From: Geomonas ferrireducens
GTDB lineage: Bacteria > Desulfobacterota > Desulfuromonadia > Geobacterales > Geobacteraceae
Direction of reading: 5' to 3'
Assembly: GCF_004917065.1 (NCBI RefSeq)
Contig: NZ_SSYA01000003.1
Span: forward strand, 62,001 to 126,000
Length of the DNA stretch: 64,000 nucleotides
Shown one piece after another: positions 23,904 through 34,000 of the stretch. Under the pieces are notes generated by a model that searched no databases, had not been told where the DNA came from, and saw nothing but the letters and a program-made list of their open reading frames with translations. Every line of letters starts with the position of its first letter. Position 1 is the stretch's first letter. The position numbers and the translations under genes were made by a program.

Positions 23904-26900
23904 TATTGATTCATTCCTAATTCAGTAAAAATTCCCTCTATGCATTTTTGGGCCGACATGAAGTTGTAGCGACTACGAATAAAGTCCCTGTTGTTACGGC
24001 TGGCATCTTCAAGGATTTTGGGGAACTGGTACAAATCAATAATCCGCTTTGCGAAAGCCTCTGCATCGTCGGTAGGGGAAATGACGTTGCTTATGTCTGG
24101 GATCCCTTCGATCCCGATACTGGTGGAGACGATGGGCAATCCGTAATACATCGCTTCTAGAGTCTTGCCTTTTACACCGGCACCGAAGCGAAGAGGGATC
24201 ACCACGAGTCTGCTGGCTTGATAATGCTGCTTTAACTGTTCATCTGTGACAAAACCTAGTATCTGGATGCGGTTGGATGCTAGACAACGGATTTCCGGAG
24301 GAGGATTGGAGCCGATGACCTTAAAGGTAAGGTTGGGAACAGCCGGATGCACAAGCGGCAGGATCTCCTTGCAGAACCAAGATACCGCATCGATATTGGG
24401 AGTGTGCGCAAAACCGCCTACGAACAAAACAGAGCTTCTGTTCTCGAATTCATAAGAAACAGGCGGGAAGTCTTCGTAAAAATACAGGGGCACTGTCTTG
24501 ACATTTACCTCTGGGAAGGATTTGCTGATTATTGAATTTTCTTCGGTACTAAAGGTGAAGACCATATCGGCTTTTGAAAAGATGTCGGATTCGATGTCTT
24601 TGTATTTCTTGGCCTCGGAGAGGACCTTTTTATCCCCTTCAACCTCATACTTTCGCTCTAAACGCAGGTAGTGTAAATCGTGAACCTGATAAATAATTTT
24701 AGCATCTGTATTTTCCTTGATGAAATCTAAAAACATGTTGGCTGGATCAGGCTTGTTTAATAGCACGTAGTCAAGATATTGAGCATTTTGCAATATCCAC
24801 TGTTTCCAATTCTCTCTGTACCAGTCACCATCTAGAGTCTCAATGCCAAGGTCATTAAGGGCTGTTGAATATGGCTCAATATGGTAGAAATCGGCGCCGA
24901 TGAACTTCACGTTGAATCCCATATGCAAGAGCATGCGAAGGTACATGTAATTTGTACGGGAACCGGCAAATTGGTCGAAAAGCGGGACTTGGTAGTCGAT
25001 GAAGAGGATAGTTTTCTTGTTCCTACTTCTATCGCGAGCAAGAAAGAGATCAGTGTCCATGGGGAAGTGCTTGGATTCAAGGACCTCACGCCATTTTTCT
25101 AAAAAGAAATTCTTGTTGCGCACCTGGTAGCTTTTGATTCCGCTGCCCAAGTCGGTGCCGTGTGAAATTCCCTCGAAGTGCACAACGACGGATTTAGGTT
25201 GATAAACAACCTTATAGCCGAGTTTTCTGATTGAAAAGGCGAGGTCGGTGTCCTCGTAGTATGCTGGAGCAAAACGCTCGTCAAAACCATGAAGACGATC
25301 CCACAATTCCTTCCTTACCATGATGCTGGCGCCGGAGATGTAATCTACCTCTTTTAGGTAGTTATACTCGGGCTTTGTACGGTCATCGAGCCTGCCATAA
25401 TTCTGCCCGTTGGCATCGTTCCATATGATGCCACCTGCTTCTTGTAACCGGCCATCTGGATAAACGAGCTTTGAGCCCGTCATGCCAATGCCAGGATTCT
25501 TGTCGAGAATTTCTGTAAGGGCTATCAACCAATCCTTTTGGACATTTGTATCATTGTTTAGGAAAAGGATATACTTGCCCCTTGCTTTTACGGCCGCATT
25601 ATTACAGTTAAGCAAAAAACCAAGGTTCGTATTATTTCTGATGTGCGTTATATTGCAAACATAATTAAGGATATCTTTTGTTTCATCGTTGGAACAGTCA
25701 TCAGCAATGATTATCTCATATTCTGATTCTGATGTATTTTTTAAAATAGAAGTTAAACAGGAAAAAGTGTATTCAAATTGATCGTATACTGGGATAATGA
25801 TGCTGACTGTAGGGCTAACGCTGATTGGAAACTCAAGAATTTCTTTTGGGGGAATAGTCGTAGGATACGTCTCGAGCCCATTGAGAACGGGTCCTAAAGG
25901 TTGGGTGTCGGTTGAGTATTTAGAACAGGTGCTAGTACCATTTAACGTGGGGCCAATATTCAAGAAATCGTAAATCTTTCTGAGGGGAGCAGTGATTTTC
26001 CAACTTGCTGAATTGTGCAAGTTTGTTATTGCTAGGCTTTGATTGACTATTGTATTTTCTTTTTCTTGCAATTTCTTTTGTAAAAAGGCCACTTCATGTG
26101 TTTTTTGCGTAATGGTGGCTTTCATCGCATTTATTTGATTCGATAGCTGCACCGTAATGTTTGAATGATGCGCTACTTCAACCTGAAGTCGTTCAATTCG
26201 TTCAAAAGATTCTTTGAGTTGCATTAAATTGTTCGAGTGCGATTGGTGCATAACTACAAGCTGGCTGATTAGGTGGTGGAAAGTCGTATTTTTTCTTGCG
26301 CTGTGGTCGGCAGCTAATACTTCTTTATACAGTTTGCAAAACTTTTGAGCGTAGATCTCAGCCGTAAAGTTGTTCAAGAAATGATCAGCAGCAGCTTCTC
26401 CTAACTTGGTGAGCATGTCCTTATCGCTGGCCAGTCTAAGAATAGCTTCAGAAAGGTTTTCAACATCGTTGACATCAGCTATAAAACCGGTAACTCCATC
26501 TATGATTCCTTCCTTTGAACCTCCACAATCAGTTGATATTACAGCTTTCCCAGCTGCCATCGCCTCAAGGATAACCATCGGGAAAGCTTCGTTGATAGAG
26601 GTGGAAAGGTAAATGTCAGCAGATTTAATAAGATCTTGCGCATCACGCCGGAAACCAAGATGCTTGACTGTGTTCTCAAGATGCAGTTCGGTTACTATTC
26701 GGTTAAAATCAGAGATAGAAGATTCAGACGCATGGCCGACCCACAAGAACTGCACATTTTGATTCTTCCTCGTAACTGCTGAGGCAACTTGTAGCCAGGC
26801 TGGATACCCTTTTCGTTCTGTAAGTTCCCCAACTGTAATAATAATTAAGTTTTCTGAAAGATGGAGATCTTTGCGCTTATCTACCTCTAAATCTTTAGGG

Positions 26901-27454
26901 AATATGCGCGGAGATATTCCATTATGGATTGTGATAAGTTTATCGCTGCTGATGATTCCTTCAAATTGTCTTTGAGCCGATGCAGCAACTGAAACAATGT
27001 AGTCTGAAAGAAATGACATTGCATTGAAAATTAAGGGTAACGGGTACATTGGGATCAGCTCTGGGTGCCCAACCAGCGTTTCGTGCACATGCCAGATATG
27101 CGGGACCCCGACTAAGCTTGCAGCAATCGCCCCTTCTATAACAACTGAGGTGTTTGTGTGGACTAGCTGTATATTTTCACTTCGTATGATACTTGCTATC
27201 GCTTCGACTCGGTCATTCAAACAAGACTCTTTCAAGGTATTGTCAAACGAATACCTGATCCACCGTTCTAGTGGCACAATAAAGGTCTTGATCTGCAGGT
27301 CCTTGATTTCATTAACTAGGGGGCCATCACTAGGGAAAACCACTACAGGATCGAAGGCTGTCCTGTCGAGGTGTTTCAAAAGTGTAAGGAGGCACATTTC
27401 AGCCCCGTTTATAAATGGGGAGTGAGAAACGTATAGTATTTTAACTTTGTTCAT
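23903..27454 (-). CDS. Trimodular glycosyltransferase (GT4 + coiled coil + GT2 + GT4-type)
   Basis: 1183 residues. Residues 1-385 form a GT4 (GT-B) domain: HSPFINGAEMCLLTLLKHLD, GELTERKGYPAW, STSINEAFPMVILEAMAAGK. About 395-480 is a coiled coil of Leu/Ile/Gln/Glu-rich heptads, followed by LHNSASWKITAPLRKI. The middle (about 555-800) is GT2: VSIIIPVYDQFEYTFSCL, IIADDCSNDET, FLNNDTNVQKDW. The last third is a second GT4-type domain (SVLFVGGFAHTPNIDAVSWF, LRFGAGVKGKTLEAMYYGLP). Three catalytic domains suggest assembly of several linkages by one polypeptide, in the manner of large polysaccharide synthases. The start overlaps the previous gene by four bases. The last two modules are homologous to the protein at 15.6 kb. 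Confidence 0.9.
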   Translation of the reverse strand: MNKVKILYVSHSPFINGAEMCLLTLLKHLDRTAFDPVVVFPSDGPLVNEIKDLQIKTFIVPLERWIRYSFDNTLKESCLNDRVEAIASIIRSENIQLVHTNTSVVIEGAIAASLVGVPHIWHVHETLVGHPELIPMYPLPLIFNAMSFLSDYIVSVAASAQRQFEGIISSDKLITIHNGISPRIFPKDLEVDKRKDLHLSENLIIITVGELTERKGYPAWLQVASAVTRKNQNVQFLWVGHASESSISDFNRIVTELHLENTVKHLGFRRDAQDLIKSADIYLSTSINEAFPMVILEAMAAGKAVISTDCGGSKEGIIDGVTGFIADVNDVENLSEAILRLASDKDMLTKLGEAAADHFLNNFTAEIYAQKFCKLYKEVLAADHSARKNTTFHHLISQLVVMHQSHSNNLMQLKESFERIERLQVEVAHHSNITVQLSNQINAMKATITQKTHEVAFLQKKLQEKENTIVNQSLAITNLHNSASWKITAPLRKIYDFLNIGPTLNGTSTCSKYSTDTQPLGPVLNGLETYPTTIPPKEILEFPISVSPTVSIIIPVYDQFEYTFSCLTSILKNTSESEYEIIIADDCSNDETKDILNYVCNITHIRNNTNLGFLLNCNNAAVKARGKYILFLNNDTNVQKDWLIALTEILDKNPGIGMTGSKLVYPDGRLQEAGGIIWNDANGQNYGRLDDRTKPEYNYLKEVDYISGASIMVRKELWDRLHGFDERFAPAYYEDTDLAFSIRKLGYKVVYQPKSVVVHFEGISHGTDLGSGIKSYQVRNKNFFLEKWREVLESKHFPMDTDLFLARDRSRNKKTILFIDYQVPLFDQFAGSRTNYMYLRMLLHMGFNVKFIGADFYHIEPYSTALNDLGIETLDGDWYRENWKQWILQNAQYLDYVLLNKPDPANMFLDFIKENTDAKIIYQVHDLHYLRLERKYEVEGDKKVLSEAKKYKDIESDIFSKADMVFTFSTEENSIISKSFPEVNVKTVPLYFYEDFPPVSYEFENRSSVLFVGGFAHTPNIDAVSWFCKEILPLVHPAVPNLTFKVIGSNPPPEIRCLASNRIQILGFVTDEQLKQHYQASRLVVIPLRFGAGVKGKTLEAMYYGLPIVSTSIGIEGIPDISNVISPTDDAEAFAKRIIDLYQFPKILEDASRNNRDFIRSRYNFMSAQKCIEGIFTELGMNQ

Positions 27455-28641
27455 CTTTGATTTTCCATTAACGATGAGGTAAGTGTACTGAATACATCAC
27501 TTAAGTCGGTTTCGTGTTTTATTCTGTCCTCGGCGCTGTGTGCGAAAAAAAACTCAGACACTAATGTAGAGCCAAAACCTATTTTAGTTTCAACGTTGAA
27601 AAGTAATTTTAAGGAAATGAATGAGGTGCTGAAAGTGCATACACAAATATTTTGTGGTGGTGGCGAAGTCGCTTGAAGCTTTTGAAGAAAAAGTTCGAAT
27701 GGTATGTATGGTAAGATATCGTCTTTCATACACAGGACATAATCAAAAAGGTCATCAAGTGCTTCTATTAATTTGTTGATTTTTGATAGATCATCTCGTG
27801 GATGTGGTTTGATTATCAAGACATTGTCTGAACTATTTTGCTGGTCAGAAATAAATCTTTTGTAAGCTTCAATTTCACTATCCAAGGACATTCTTTGCGC
27901 TTCAGAGAAGTTGGATGTCATTAATACTGTGACGTTTTTGCCTCTGAGCTTATCTAGAAGGATATCGACTTCGTTTCTATCAAGTATAGGCTCCATTTTA
28001 GAGAAAATGTCTCTCACGAGTTCTTTGGGAACTAACTTGAATGGGAATGGAGGCCTTTTTTTATAGATGTCTGGAAAAACAAAATATCCTTCATCGAAGG
28101 TCTTACACGCTCGCGAGTACTTCTTGCTAAATTTACGCTTGAGCCAATTCCAAAACGATTTTTGCTGTGCTGAAGCTAAACTGGGTTCGTTTCTCGTAAG
28201 ATAGGAGTAGTTCGAAGGGATATAAATGCCAAGGCCATCCCCAAAACAAACTCTATACGCTTCGGGAAAAGCTTTAATCATCGCTAGATTGGATGGATGA
28301 ACATCAGTACCCAGGTATATTTCGTCTACTGATGGGGCTGTAATCTTGCTAAGGATGTAACTTTTCAAACTCTTTTCGTCATCTTGAAATTGCAATGCTA
28401 CATTTAGATCTTCAGGCGCGAAATAAATTACCCGTTCCCAATCCATGATGGTTTGCGCCATTTCAACGATTGTCTTAAAGAAAAATTCTATCTGGCACTG
28501 TGGACAATAGAGGTCATAAACGACCAGAATGTTCTTGAAGTTAGTCGTGCGGCGCTTATCGCGCAGGAGCACTGCACAAATTGCTGAGACCAGTTGTATT
28601 GTGCCCTGGCAGGTTATGACTCTGTATTTTGTTTTGCCCAT
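27451..28641 (-). CDS. Sialyltransferase-like glycosyltransferase (GT52/polysialyltransferase type)
   Basis: 396 residues, no signal peptide. Three short elements match the bacterial sialyltransferase pattern: an acidic Asp-Gly motif (VCFGDGLGIYIPS), an HP motif (LIIKPHPRDDLSKIN) and a Ser/Thr-rich motif near the end (CTFSTSFISLKLL). The N-terminal TCQGTIQLVSAICAV resembles the start of polysialyltransferase and GT52 proteins. No sialic-acid synthesis genes are in the window, so the donor may be another CMP-activated acid such as Kdo. The gene is AT-rich with many AAA, TTT and ATT codons, unlike genes beyond 31 kb. It lies one base after wzt and overlaps the next gene by four. Confidence 0.7.
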   Translation of the reverse strand: MGKTKYRVITCQGTIQLVSAICAVLLRDKRRTTNFKNILVVYDLYCPQCQIEFFFKTIVEMAQTIMDWERVIYFAPEDLNVALQFQDDEKSLKSYILSKITAPSVDEIYLGTDVHPSNLAMIKAFPEAYRVCFGDGLGIYIPSNYSYLTRNEPSLASAQQKSFWNWLKRKFSKKYSRACKTFDEGYFVFPDIYKKRPPFPFKLVPKELVRDIFSKMEPILDRNEVDILLDKLRGKNVTVLMTSNFSEAQRMSLDSEIEAYKRFISDQQNSSDNVLIIKPHPRDDLSKINKLIEALDDLFDYVLCMKDDILPYIPFELFLQKLQATSPPPQNICVCTFSTSFISLKLLFNVETKIGFGSTLVSEFFFAHSAEDRIKHETDLSDVFSTLTSSLMENQR

Positions 28642-28642
28642 A

Positions 28643-29950
28643 TTAAAATAAAGCTTTCATTTTAAGATCGCTTACACCGCCAAATTGATAGTCACGTGTG
28701 ATGGCTACGCGGAAGAAAGCGGCTTCATCTTGCCAATGAAGCATTCTTTGAGCTCCATAATATTTGTCAGTCTCTTCCGAGATGTGAGCCTGTACTTCGT
28801 ACAGATTTTGGCCGAGCAAGCAACTACATTCCATTGTCACAGTTACAACTTCGCCTGCTTCAAATTGTTTTTCCCAAAAGACATCACCATCAGTAATTCC
28901 TGCCCATATTGCCTGATCTTGGTTTAGTGTGCCCCACGAATATAGCTTTATACCTTCTTTGTTGCGTATCCTAATGCCTACGTTTAGCCCACTCATACTT
29001 TTATTGATTCGGGAGGTAAGTCGAATCCGTATCAGATCACCAGGATAAAATACCGTATCTTCCTGGTCGTGTATGTTAAGAACTTTCACTTCCAAGACTT
29101 CTGCATCACCATCACCAAAAGACAAAAGGTCCGAGCGTCTAGCGTGCGATTGTGGTGATTCCTTCGCAGGTGATTGCTTAACCTCAGCGGTTTTCGCCCG
29201 CAAGTACCCTGATTCGTATTTATGCAAGAGTCGTCTGTACTCGAGCATTACTTCTGATGAAGTACCAGTCATATGTTGTTTGCCATTATTTAACAATATT
29301 GCACGAGACGTCAAAGTTCTAATGCTTTCTTGATCGTGTGACACGAATAAAAGGGTAGTGCCATTAGATATTAGTTCTTCCATCTTCTGGTAACAACGTT
29401 TTTGAAATAGAGAATCACCCACGGCAAGTGCTTCATCTACAATCAATATTTCAGGATTTACGAGAGCTTGGACAGCGAATGCAAGTCTTACAAACATTCC
29501 GCTCGAATAAGTTTTAACCGGCTGATGTATGAAATCCCCGATGTCAGCAAAAGACAAAATGCTGTCAAGCCGTGAATTCATCTCCTCTTTTGAGAACCCC
29601 ATCAACATGCCGTTAAAGTAAACATTATCTATGCCCGTGAGTTCTGGATTAAATCCTGTACCTAACTCTAAAAGGGCAGATATCCGGCCGTTCACATAGG
29701 CTGATCCAGTTGTTGGGGTAAGAACTCCGGTGATTATTTTGAGAAGGGTTGATTTGCCGGATCCGTTTCTGCCTATGATGCCAACAGTTTCACCTTTCAA
29801 GATCTCAAAGTTTATATCTTGTAATGCGTAAAAATCGTTATGATATTTTTTTCGGATAGGACTTATTGCTTCTTTTAACCTGTCTTGGGGAGTGTCGTAG
29901 AGCTTGTAAACTTTCGATAAATTTTCGACTTTTATTGAAATCTCTGACAT
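28643..29950 (-). CDS. wzt: Polysaccharide ABC transporter ATP-binding protein Wzt with C-terminal glycan-recognition domain
   Basis: 435 residues. Walker A is GRNGSGKST (about 60-68); the ABC signature is YSSGMFVRLAFA and Walker B is PEILIVDEALAVGD. This is followed by the Wzt-type SHDQESIRTLTSRAILL. Residues ~270-435 form an extra beta-rich domain typical of O-antigen Wzt proteins, which in that family recognises the end of the exported chain. The enzyme hydrolyses ATP at the inner membrane to drive export with Wzm, 35 bases upstream in the operon. Because the extra domain is present, a terminally modified O-chain is plausible; the methyltransferase and sialyltransferase-like genes are candidate terminators, by inference only. 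Confidence 0.95.
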   Translation of the reverse strand: MSEISIKVENLSKVYKLYDTPQDRLKEAISPIRKKYHNDFYALQDINFEILKGETVGIIGRNGSGKSTLLKIITGVLTPTTGSAYVNGRISALLELGTGFNPELTGIDNVYFNGMLMGFSKEEMNSRLDSILSFADIGDFIHQPVKTYSSGMFVRLAFAVQALVNPEILIVDEALAVGDSLFQKRCYQKMEELISNGTTLLFVSHDQESIRTLTSRAILLNNGKQHMTGTSSEVMLEYRRLLHKYESGYLRAKTAEVKQSPAKESPQSHARRSDLLSFGDGDAEVLEVKVLNIHDQEDTVFYPGDLIRIRLTSRINKSMSGLNVGIRIRNKEGIKLYSWGTLNQDQAIWAGITDGDVFWEKQFEAGEVVTVTMECSCLLGQNLYEVQAHISEETDKYYGAQRMLHWQDEAAFFRVAITRDYQFGGVSDLKMKALF

Positions 29951-29985
29951 ATTGCTGCCTACCTATTAGGTTTGGGTAAGGGGTT

Positions 29986-30798
29986 CTATAAGACGTCCGC
30001 AAAGTGGGGGCGGAGGCGTCTGAAGATAACCCCTCCAGCAAAAAAGAAAAAGAGAGTGAAACACCAGAAGTAGATTGTATAGGGAAGATCAGTTTCCCAA
30101 AAAAATGTTTTGTATATAAAACTTTGGCGGTAGCCTTCTATTATGTAATACATAGGATTTAATTTGATTATGGATAAATATTTCTGAGGCAGGTTTTTCG
30201 CAGACCAAAATATCGGAGTCATCCAAAAGCCAAACTGAAGCAACATCATTATAAGTTGCCCAACATCCTTTAAAAAAAGTATCAGTGAGGACGTTAGCCA
30301 TGACAGGCCTAGGATTAGCACAACCGTGGCAAAAATATAATATATGACCTGCAGGTTATAGAGTGAAGGGGTGTAGCCGTATATTAAAAAAATGACAAAT
30401 ATTGCAAGCACAAAGAAAATATGAATTATTAACGCACTGAGAATTTTTATTATTGGTAAAACCCCTATGCTAAAGGCCATCTTTTTGACTAAAAAAGAGT
30501 TTTCAATTATGCAGTTGGTAGTATTCTGCAGGCACTCACTGAAAAACAACCAAGGTGTGATAGCTGTTAACATCCAGAGGATAAATGGGAAATCTTCAAT
30601 AGGTTTTGATTTAAAACCAACTTGAAATACGAACCACAAGATCAGAATATATATGGTGGGATGAACAAATGCCCAAAATATGCCCAAATAAGAGCCGAGG
30701 TATTTTTGCCTGAAGTCTGCTTTTGTTAACTCTGCTATCAAATGGCGATTTCTAAACAGTTCTTTAATGAAAATTAAAAATTGCCTGAGGTGTTGCAT
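29986..30798 (-). CDS. wzm: Polysaccharide ABC transporter permease Wzm
   Basis: 270 residues with six membrane segments, the usual size for ABC-2-type polysaccharide permeases. It starts with a short cytosolic lead, then LIAELTKADFRQKYLGSYLG, the conserved amphipathic region before the first membrane helix. WMLTAITPWLFFSECL and FWMTPIFWSAKNLP are also family-like. It forms the channel for undecaprenyl-linked glycan with Wzt. It is the first gene of the minus-strand cluster; AAAGGAACCCC precedes the ATG, and ~220 bases upstream a GC-rich hairpin separates it from the collagen-like gene. Confidence 0.95.
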   Translation of the reverse strand: MQHLRQFLIFIKELFRNRHLIAELTKADFRQKYLGSYLGIFWAFVHPTIYILILWFVFQVGFKSKPIEDFPFILWMLTAITPWLFFSECLQNTTNCIIENSFLVKKMAFSIGVLPIIKILSALIIHIFFVLAIFVIFLIYGYTPSLYNLQVIYYIFATVVLILGLSWLTSSLILFLKDVGQLIMMLLQFGFWMTPIFWSAKNLPQKYLSIIKLNPMYYIIEGYRQSFIYKTFFWETDLPYTIYFWCFTLFFFFAGGVIFRRLRPHFADVL

Positions 30799-31017
30799 TG
30801 GGGTTCCTTTTGTTATTGCAGTATTTCAGGCGCTACCATACATCATTTTTCTAACCATTTCTATAGGGAACCGTTGGCTCTTTGGCTGTTTGCCATTCAC
30901 GCGTTCTCAACGCACTCTGCGTTTGCTTTCCCATTGCCTCAAATCAGCTTAGTTGGCTTCCGTATTCGTCCTACCTGAAGACGTTTGCGGTGCAAACAGT
31001 TCTTTTCTTTAGCGAAA

Positions 31018-31052
31018 GGGGGGCACCTCTGTGCAGGTGCCCCCCCCTTTTT
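31018..31052. terminator. Strong hairpin between the collagen-like gene and wzm
   Basis: GGGGGGCACCT pairs with AGGTGCCCCCC around CTGTGC. It lies about 30 bases after the collagen-like gene's stop on the minus strand. The T run is longer on the plus-strand side (TTTTT, 31048-31052) than on the minus-strand side (TTT). Confidence 0.7.
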
Positions 31053-31082
31053 CAAAATTGCCTGTGTATTAAGACCTTTTTG

Positions 31083-34000
31083 TTAATAGAGTGGTCTCCA
31101 ATCGTATTGGTTCGCCGCATCCTTTGCACAAACTTCCACCTGGTCTTTTGCTCCGACCGTACCTTGGGTGAACCAGAACGTCCCACGGCTAGTAGAGTCA
31201 CAGGTAGGTTTAGTTGTCGCGGGGTTAATTCTTACGCCACCGCTAACTTCAAGCCGTTGTGTAGGGGCGCTTGTTCCTAAGCCAATATTGCCAGACGAAT
31301 TTATTACCAACCGCTCAACGCGCGGGTTTCCTGTTTCGAATGCTATTTTCGCGGGGACAACACCCGCAGAGACTGGCCCATCTACTTTGCTGCTTACCCC
31401 CGTGGAATTCACAAAGCTTGAACCGTCATAGCCGCTGAAAAGGAAGTAACCGAGCCTATCTCCGTTTTGGACTGGCGCTTTTACTGCGTGGGACCCTCTT
31501 GAAAACCGGAACAGCCCCCCCCCACCAAAACTATAGTAGTTTGCATATGAATCAAAAGCGAAAGTGCTGTTGTTGTTTTCGTTGACAACATTAAGTTTAG
31601 AGCCACTTGAGTCTAACGTTGACGTGTTTATCAGTAGTGTCCCGTCTGCACTTATCCCAAACTTAGGCAGACCTGTTGAACTTGTAACCGCCAGTTTGAA
31701 CGCTGACGCAGATTCTGTTTCGGCCTGTTTCATTGTTAGAACAGCCCCTGTTGTTGCTGTTGCTATTTTTTCTATTATTTGTGCTTGTGTGTCAGGTGAG
31801 CCGGCGGGGCCTTGGGGGCCTTGCGGACCTGTAGCGCCTGTTGCACCGGTGTCGCCTTTCAAGCCTTGCGGCCCTTGAGGACCGGTGGCGCCGGTGTCCC
31901 CTTTGGGGCCTTGCGGACCTGCCGGACCTGCCGGGCCTGCGGGACCGGTCGCACCGTCTGCGCCGGGAAGACCTTGCGCACCTGCATTTCCTTTTGCAGC
32001 CACCAGCTGCCAAGCCGGGCTGGTACCGGGGACGTCGTTTACAGTCGCTGCTGCTGCGGCGATGTAGCTGCTGCCTTCGTACTGGACGCTATCGTCGGCC
32101 TTGTAGTCTCCGGCGACCCACTCTCCTTTCCAGCTCATGCCTTTTTGCCCTTGCGGACCGGCTTCACCTTGAAGGCCCTGGATCCCTTGCGGACCCTGCG
32201 GACCGGTCGGACCTACGGGGCCTGCTACGCCTTGGATACCCTGCTCGCCCTGCGGACCTGCGGGGCCGGTAAGACCGGTGTCACCTTTGGGACCCTGCGG
32301 ACCGGTCGAACCTGCAGGACCTGCTACGCCTTGAATACCTTGCTCGCCTTGCGGACCCGCGGGGCCGGTAAGGCCGGTGTCGCCCTTGGGACCTTGCGGG
32401 CCTGTCGGACCTGCTACACCCTGGATACCTTGCGGGCCTTCCGGACCGGTCAAGCCCGTGTCGCCTTTCGGGCCTTGGAGACCCTGGTCGCCCTTGAGAC
32501 CCTGCGGGCCGATCTCGCCCTGGGGACCCTGGATACCCTGCGGACCTTGGGCACCGGTGTCGCCTTTCGGCCCCTGCGGACCGGTGGCGCCTGCTGCACC
32601 GTCTGCACCTGCCGGACCTTGCGGGCCGGTCGCGCCGTCGAGGCCTTTTGCCGCTACGACTTGCCATACCGTGCTTACCGGGCCGGGGACGTCGTTAACG
32701 GTTGCCGCCGCCACGGCGAGGTAGGTGCTTCCCTGGTACTGCACGGCGTCCGTCTTGACATAGTCTCCGGCTACCCACTCGCCTTTCCAGGTCATCCCCT
32801 GTCCTGCAGGACCCTGCGGACCTTGCTCGCCCTGCGGACCTGCCGGGCCCATCGAGCCCGCCACACCCTGAGGACCTTGCGGACCTTCGGGGCCTGCCGG
32901 GCCGGTGAGGCCGGTGTCGCCCTTCGGTCCTTGCGGACCGGTCGGACCAGCGGGGCCTGCTACGCCTTGGATACCTTGCTCACCTTGCGGACCAGTAGCA
33001 CCGGTAAGGCCGGTGTCGCCTTTGGGGCCTTGCGGGCCGATCGGACCGGTCTGGCCTGCGGGGCCTGCCACACCTTGAATGCCCTGCTCGCCTTGCGGAC
33101 CTGCCGGGCCGGTAAGACCGGTGTCGCCTTTGGGGCCTTGCGGGCCGATTGGGCCGGTCTGGCCTGCGGGACCTGCTACACCCTGGATACCCTGCTCACC
33201 TTGCGGACCAGCAGGACCAGTGGCGCCGGTGTCACCTTTGGGACCCTGCGGGCCTGCCGGACCGGTAAGACCGATGGGGCCGGTCTGGCCGGGCTCGCCT
33301 TGCGCGCCGGTCGCTCCTGCTGCACCGTCGAGGCCTTTCGACGCTACGAGCTGCCACACGGCGCTTTGCGGACCGGGGACGTCGTTGACGGTTGCGGTTA
33401 CTACGGCGATGTAGGTGCTGCCGTTGTACTGTACTGCGTCTGTCTTGACATAGTCGCCGGCAATCCACTCGCCTTTCCAGGTCATCCCCTGTCCCGCGGG
33501 ACCCTGCGGGCCTTGCTCGCCCTGCGGACCTACGGGACCCATCGAGCCTGCCACACCCTGGGGACCCTGCGGACCCTGCGGACCTTCAGGACCTGCCGGA
33601 CCGGTAAGGCCGGTGTCGCCTTTAGGACCCTGCGGACCGGTGGGGCCGACGGGACCGGCAACACCCTGGATACCCTGCTGACCTTCAGGACCGGTCGCGC
33701 CGGTGTCGCCTTTCGGCCCTTGCGGACCGGTGGGACCCGCGGGGCCCGCTACGCCTTGGATACCCTGCTGACCTTCAGGGCCGATCGGGCCGATGTCTCC
33801 CTTCGGTCCCTGGATACCCTGTACGCCTTGGTCACCCTTGTCACCTTTGAGACCTTGCGGCCCTTGGATGCCCTGGTCGCCTTTGTCGCCCTGCGGACCC
33901 TGGATACCTTGGATGCCCTGATCCCCTTTGTCGCCTTTGAGGCCCTGAGGACCTTGGATGCCCTGGATACCCTGGATGCCCTGGTCCCCTTTGTCGCCTT

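Noticed and set aside
31083-31800. Prophage tail-fibre region, suggested by the [16 protein letters not shown] motif
   Set aside because: The protein has a Sec signal peptide and collagen/CBM-like modules, and no phage structural or lysis gene is nearby. The motif also occurs in bacterial surface proteins.
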